Positions 5,924 to 7,849 of a DNA stretch of 7,849 bases are shown one piece after another (position 1 is the stretch's first letter; each line of letters begins with the position of its first letter). The position numbers and the translations under genes were made by a program. Under the pieces are notes generated by a model. It saw nothing but the letters and a program-made list of their open reading frames with translations, searched no databases and was not told the origin of the DNA. Source of the DNA: Chloroflexota bacterium (lineage in GTDB: Bacteria; Chloroflexota; Dehalococcoidia; UBA2247; RBG-13-53-26); NCBI GenBank assembly GCA_003650185.1, contig QMOF01000104.1:1-7849 (forward strand), in the 5' to 3' direction.

Positions 5924-5952
5924 ATTCTAGCTCAGGGTCGGCTACTTTTCAA
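5924..5952 (-). promoter_or_regulatory. Sigma70-type promoter for the thioredoxin gene
   Basis: Read on the minus strand, TTGAAA (5952-5947) is followed after exactly 17 bases by TAGAAT (5929-5924). Each hexamer differs from the bacterial consensus at one position and the spacer is optimal. Transcription would start near 5917, giving a leader of about 120 bases before the thioredoxin ATG at 5796. Confidence 0.65.
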
Positions 5953-5976
5953 CCGCGGCCGCTATCACGACAGCAG

Positions 5977-6001
5977 CCTGCCCACCCCGGCGCACGGCAG
6001 G
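5977..6001. repeat. GC-rich inverted repeat upstream of the HoxU-like gene
   Basis: CCTGCC (5977-5982) and GGCAGG (5996-6001) are a perfect 6-bp inverted repeat with a 13-base GC-rich loop, in the divergent region between the thioredoxin promoter and the iron-sulfur gene. No T-run follows. It may be an operator or chance in GC-rich DNA. Confidence 0.25.
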
Positions 6002-6028
6002 TCAGGGAGCGGCTCGGGCCGTCACACA

Positions 6029-6051
6029 CTGAGTACAAGCGGTGAACTCAG
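6029..6051. repeat. Inverted repeat just before the HoxU-like gene
   Basis: CTGAGT (6029-6034) and ACTCAG (6046-6051) are a perfect 6-bp inverted repeat around 11 bases. The right arm ends three bases before the in-frame ATG at 6055 and would cover the only ribosome-site-like bases for that start. This slightly favours initiation at 6091, or else a translation-control or operator role. Confidence 0.3.
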
Positions 6052-6090
6052 GTCATGCACCAGTCTGAATCGGGAGCTTTTCAGTTAGGC

Positions 6091-6777
6091 ATGGAAGTGG
6101 TTAGGCTAACGATAGACGGCAAAGAGATCAAAGCCCGGAGGGGGGAGAAGATCCTGTGGGCGGCGCTGGACAATGACATCTACATCCCCAATCTTTGCGC
6201 CATTCGCGAGGCCGAGGTCCCCTTCGGTGGTTGCCGGTTGTGCTTTGTGGAGGTCGAAGGCAAACACTCACCGGTAACGGCTTGCAGCCAGACGGTCGAG
6301 GAGGGGATGGTGGTCCATACCAGCACGCCACAAGTAGACCGGCTGCGTCGCACCGCATTCGAACTTCTTCTTTCCCACCACGACCTCGACTGCCGCAACT
6401 GTGCCAAGAGCGGCAACTGTGAGCTTCAAAAAATTGCACGTCATCTGGGGCTCAAGCTCAAGCTGCAACGGTTCAGGCCCATACCCAGGTCACTGCCAAT
6501 AGACTCCAGCCACCCCCTCTTCGTGTACGATCCGAACAAGTGTGTTCTATGTGGCAAGTGCGTCTGGGTCTGCCAGCAGAAGGGCAGCGGCAACATAGAC
6601 TTCGCTTACCGTGGCCTCGATACCGTGGTCAGCACCTTCGCCGGCGTACCGATGGCAGACTCGGCGTGCAACTCCTGCCTCGAATGCGTTGACATCTGTC
6701 CTGTTGGCGCCCTGGTGCGCAAGAACAGCAACTCCAAGGAGGCGGCAAATGGATCTACGAATAACGACACTCAGTGA
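6091..6777 (+). CDS. NuoG/HoxU-like iron-sulfur protein (2Fe-2S plus three 4Fe-4S sites)
   Basis: A 228-residue cytoplasmic electron-transfer subunit. The N-terminal plant-type [2Fe-2S] domain has C36, C48, C51, C65 (IPNLC, GGCRLC, TAC). The NuoG His-Cys motif has H97, C101, C104, C110 (HDLDCRNCAKSGNC). Two 4Fe-4S motifs follow: C151, C154, C157, C161 and C193, C196, C199, C203 (CNSCLECVDICPVG). This is the modular layout of HoxU, NuoG N-termini and NADH-linked hydrogenase or formate dehydrogenase subunits. The protein stops before any H-cluster or molybdopterin domain, so HoxU is the closest in size. No partner flavoprotein or hydrogenase is in the window. The start at 6091 (MEVVRLTIDG) is chosen by family alignment; ATG at 6055 would add 12 residues and neither has a strong ribosome site. 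The tail is Asn/Ser-rich and overlaps the next gene by 29 bases. Confidence 0.88.
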   Translation: MEVVRLTIDGKEIKARRGEKILWAALDNDIYIPNLCAIREAEVPFGGCRLCFVEVEGKHSPVTACSQTVEEGMVVHTSTPQVDRLRRTAFELLLSHHDLDCRNCAKSGNCELQKIARHLGLKLKLQRFRPIPRSLPIDSSHPLFVYDPNKCVLCGKCVWVCQQKGSGNIDFAYRGLDTVVSTFAGVPMADSACNSCLECVDICPVGALVRKNSNSKEAANGSTNNDTQ

Positions 6778-7591
6778 GAACACGGCGCCAGCAATGCCAC
6801 GGGGTCTGCTCGGGGAGTGGGGCCTGAGCGTCCTGGTCGAGGCGGACGGTGACACCGCCCTGCTTGATGCAGGCCAGAACGTCTCGGCAGCCAACAACGG
6901 CGAGATCCTCGGCATAAACTGGCAGAAGATAGGTAGCATAGTCCTTAGCCACGGTCACTATGACCATACCGGCGGGCTGCGACGGGTCCTTGGGCGGATA
7001 AGAAAGCAGGTGAACATAATTGCCCATCCCGATGCCTGGGATGCCAAGTACGCCCACATCCCCCAAGTCAACTACTCCGCCTACATCGGAATTCCGTTCC
7101 AGAGACAGGAATTGGAGAGCCTGGGGGCCAACTTCATACTGACCCGCGAGCCTACGTGGCTGTCTGAAAGCATCGTTACCAGCGGTGAGATACCCATGAC
7201 CACTGACTACGAGGTGATTGACCCGGGCCTCTGCGTCAAGAGAGACGACAACATGGAGCCTGACCCGCTCCGGGACGATCAGGCCCTCTTTATAAAGACA
7301 GAGCAAGGGCTGGTGGTCATTCTGGGCTGCGCCCATCGCGGCATCATCAACACACTGCGCCACGCCCGCCAGGTGACTGGCACAGAAGCCATCCACACCG
7401 TCATCGGGGGAACACACCTGTTCCGGGCCTCCGAGGTGCAGATGGAGCTGACCATCGCCGAACTCAAGGAGATGGGTATCCAGCGCCTGGGCGTGTCCCA
7501 TTGCACCGGTATGCTGGCTGGCGCCAGGCTGGCACAGGAGTTCGGCGACAGCTTCTTCTTCAACAACGCCGGTACTACCATAACTCTGTGA
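6749..7591 (+). CDS. Metallo-beta-lactamase-fold hydrolase, COG1237 family
   Basis: A 280-residue protein with the metal-binding motif SHGHYDHTGG (H68, H70, D72, H73). Later conserved segments are GCAHRGIINTL and IGGTHLF, followed by SHCTG and a C-terminal NNAGTTITL. These mark the COG1237 group, whose members are often annotated as a methanopterin-pathway ribofuranosyl-aminobenzene phosphate synthase. That name rests on one archaeal study and should not be carried over to bacteria without proof. The start ATG at 6749 has a perfect AAGGAGG six bases upstream, both inside the 3' end of the preceding gene. A longer in-frame start at 6611 is rejected because it overlaps that gene by 167 bases and lacks family similarity. 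There is no signal peptide. Co-transcription with the iron-sulfur protein suggests a shared redox or C1-cofactor pathway (inference). Confidence 0.9.
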   Translation: MDLRITTLSENTAPAMPRGLLGEWGLSVLVEADGDTALLDAGQNVSAANNGEILGINWQKIGSIVLSHGHYDHTGGLRRVLGRIRKQVNIIAHPDAWDAKYAHIPQVNYSAYIGIPFQRQELESLGANFILTREPTWLSESIVTSGEIPMTTDYEVIDPGLCVKRDDNMEPDPLRDDQALFIKTEQGLVVILGCAHRGIINTLRHARQVTGTEAIHTVIGGTHLFRASEVQMELTIAELKEMGIQRLGVSHCTGMLAGARLAQEFGDSFFFNNAGTTITL

Positions 7592-7647
7592 AAAACAGCC
7601 ATCGTTGCACCAGCAGACCGGTGCTACGGTGGCGGAGGGAGCGGCGG

Positions 7648-7849
7648 ATGCGGAATCCGGCAGTGTCCTGGAGGATCATCCTGTTGGCTGTGCTGGTGGG
7701 CGTGTTTCTCGTTGGCGGGGCAGCATGCGTCACCGGCACGGAGACCGGCGATTCGCTGGTAAACTGGATGTACAGTTGGGAAGCGGCGTCCGAAAGAGCC
7801 CAGAATGAGAACAAGCCGGTCATGATCAGCTTCTACACTGATCTCTGCC
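7648..7849 (+). CDS. Exported/lipoprotein-like thioredoxin-fold protein, 3'-truncated by window end
   Basis: The first 67 residues are visible. The N-terminus MRNPAVSWR is basic and is followed by a hydrophobic stretch of about 17 residues ending GGAAC (C27), which reads as a lipoprotein signal or an uncleaved anchor. The -3 residue is Gly rather than the usual Leu, so lipidation is not certain. After a short linker comes NWMYSWEAASERAQNENKPVMISFYTDLC, recalling thioredoxin_7/DUF255-type proteins in which KPV-hydrophobic-F-Y-x-x-x-C leads into a CXXC active site. The window ends at that first cysteine (residue 67). GGAGGGA seven bases before the ATG supports the start. It probably acts outside the membrane in thiol-disulfide exchange or cytochrome/metal-centre maturation (inference), and is the third gene of the unit starting at 6091. 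Confidence 0.75.
   Translation, partial: MRNPAVSWRIILLAVLVGVFLVGGAACVTGTETGDSLVNWMYSWEAASERAQNENKPVMISFYTDLC

Noticed and set aside
5845..5962. Rare-cutter sites (GGCGCGCC twice, GCGGCCGC once) as a possible cloning scar or chimeric join
   Set aside because: Coding, promoter and ribosome-site logic is continuous across the region and no vector-like sequence is seen. Such palindromes are expected now and then in GC-rich intergenic DNA.

Overview
The window (GC-rich, roughly 60% by eye) looks like the chromosome of a strictly anaerobic bacterium or archaeon. The genes are densely packed and almost all encode iron-sulfur, cysteine-rich or redox proteins: two MinD-type ATPases with inserted ferredoxins, a NifX/ORP-type metal-cluster protein, an Mrp ATPase, zinc ribbons, a glycyl-radical-enzyme activase, a thioredoxin, a NuoG/HoxU-like ferredoxin and a COG1237 metallo-beta-lactamase-fold protein. 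Such sets are typical of sulfate reducers, Dehalococcoidia-like Chloroflexota and related anaerobes. The sequence alone does not let me choose a phylum. No rRNA, tRNA, CRISPR array or mobile element is visible.

Region 1 (1-5247, + strand) is one tight run of nine genes. In order they are: the 3' part of a Gly/Arg-rich zinc-ribbon protein, two tandem COG1149 ATPases, two small FmdB-type zinc ribbons, a NifX/ORP-like protein, an Mrp/NBP35 ATPase, a DUF123 (Uri-type) endonuclease, and a radical-SAM glycyl-radical activase. Gaps are at most 61 bp and there are ATGA stop/start overlaps at 1088-1091 and 3854-3857, so it is probably one operon whose promoter lies outside the window. Two ferredoxin-ATPases plus an ORP-like protein plus an Mrp match, by family content, the orange-protein (ORP) gene group described in Desulfovibrio. 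A role in building or carrying a Mo/Cu/Fe-sulfur cluster is therefore the best inference for the core.

Region 2 (5248-6090) holds a 231-bp non-coding stretch, a thioredoxin gene on the minus strand, and a divergent intergenic region of about 290 bp. That region carries a good sigma70-type promoter for the thioredoxin and several inverted repeats.

Region 3 (6091-7849, + strand) is a second transcription unit: a NuoG/HoxU-like iron-sulfur protein, an overlapping COG1237 metallo-hydrolase, and the 5' part of an exported or membrane-anchored thioredoxin-like protein cut off at the window edge.

The main points for a second look are the ORP-like cluster with its added zinc ribbons; an activase gene that has no ATG, GTG or TTG in the right place and seems to start at ATA; and an Mrp protein that lacks the usual C-terminal CXXC motif.
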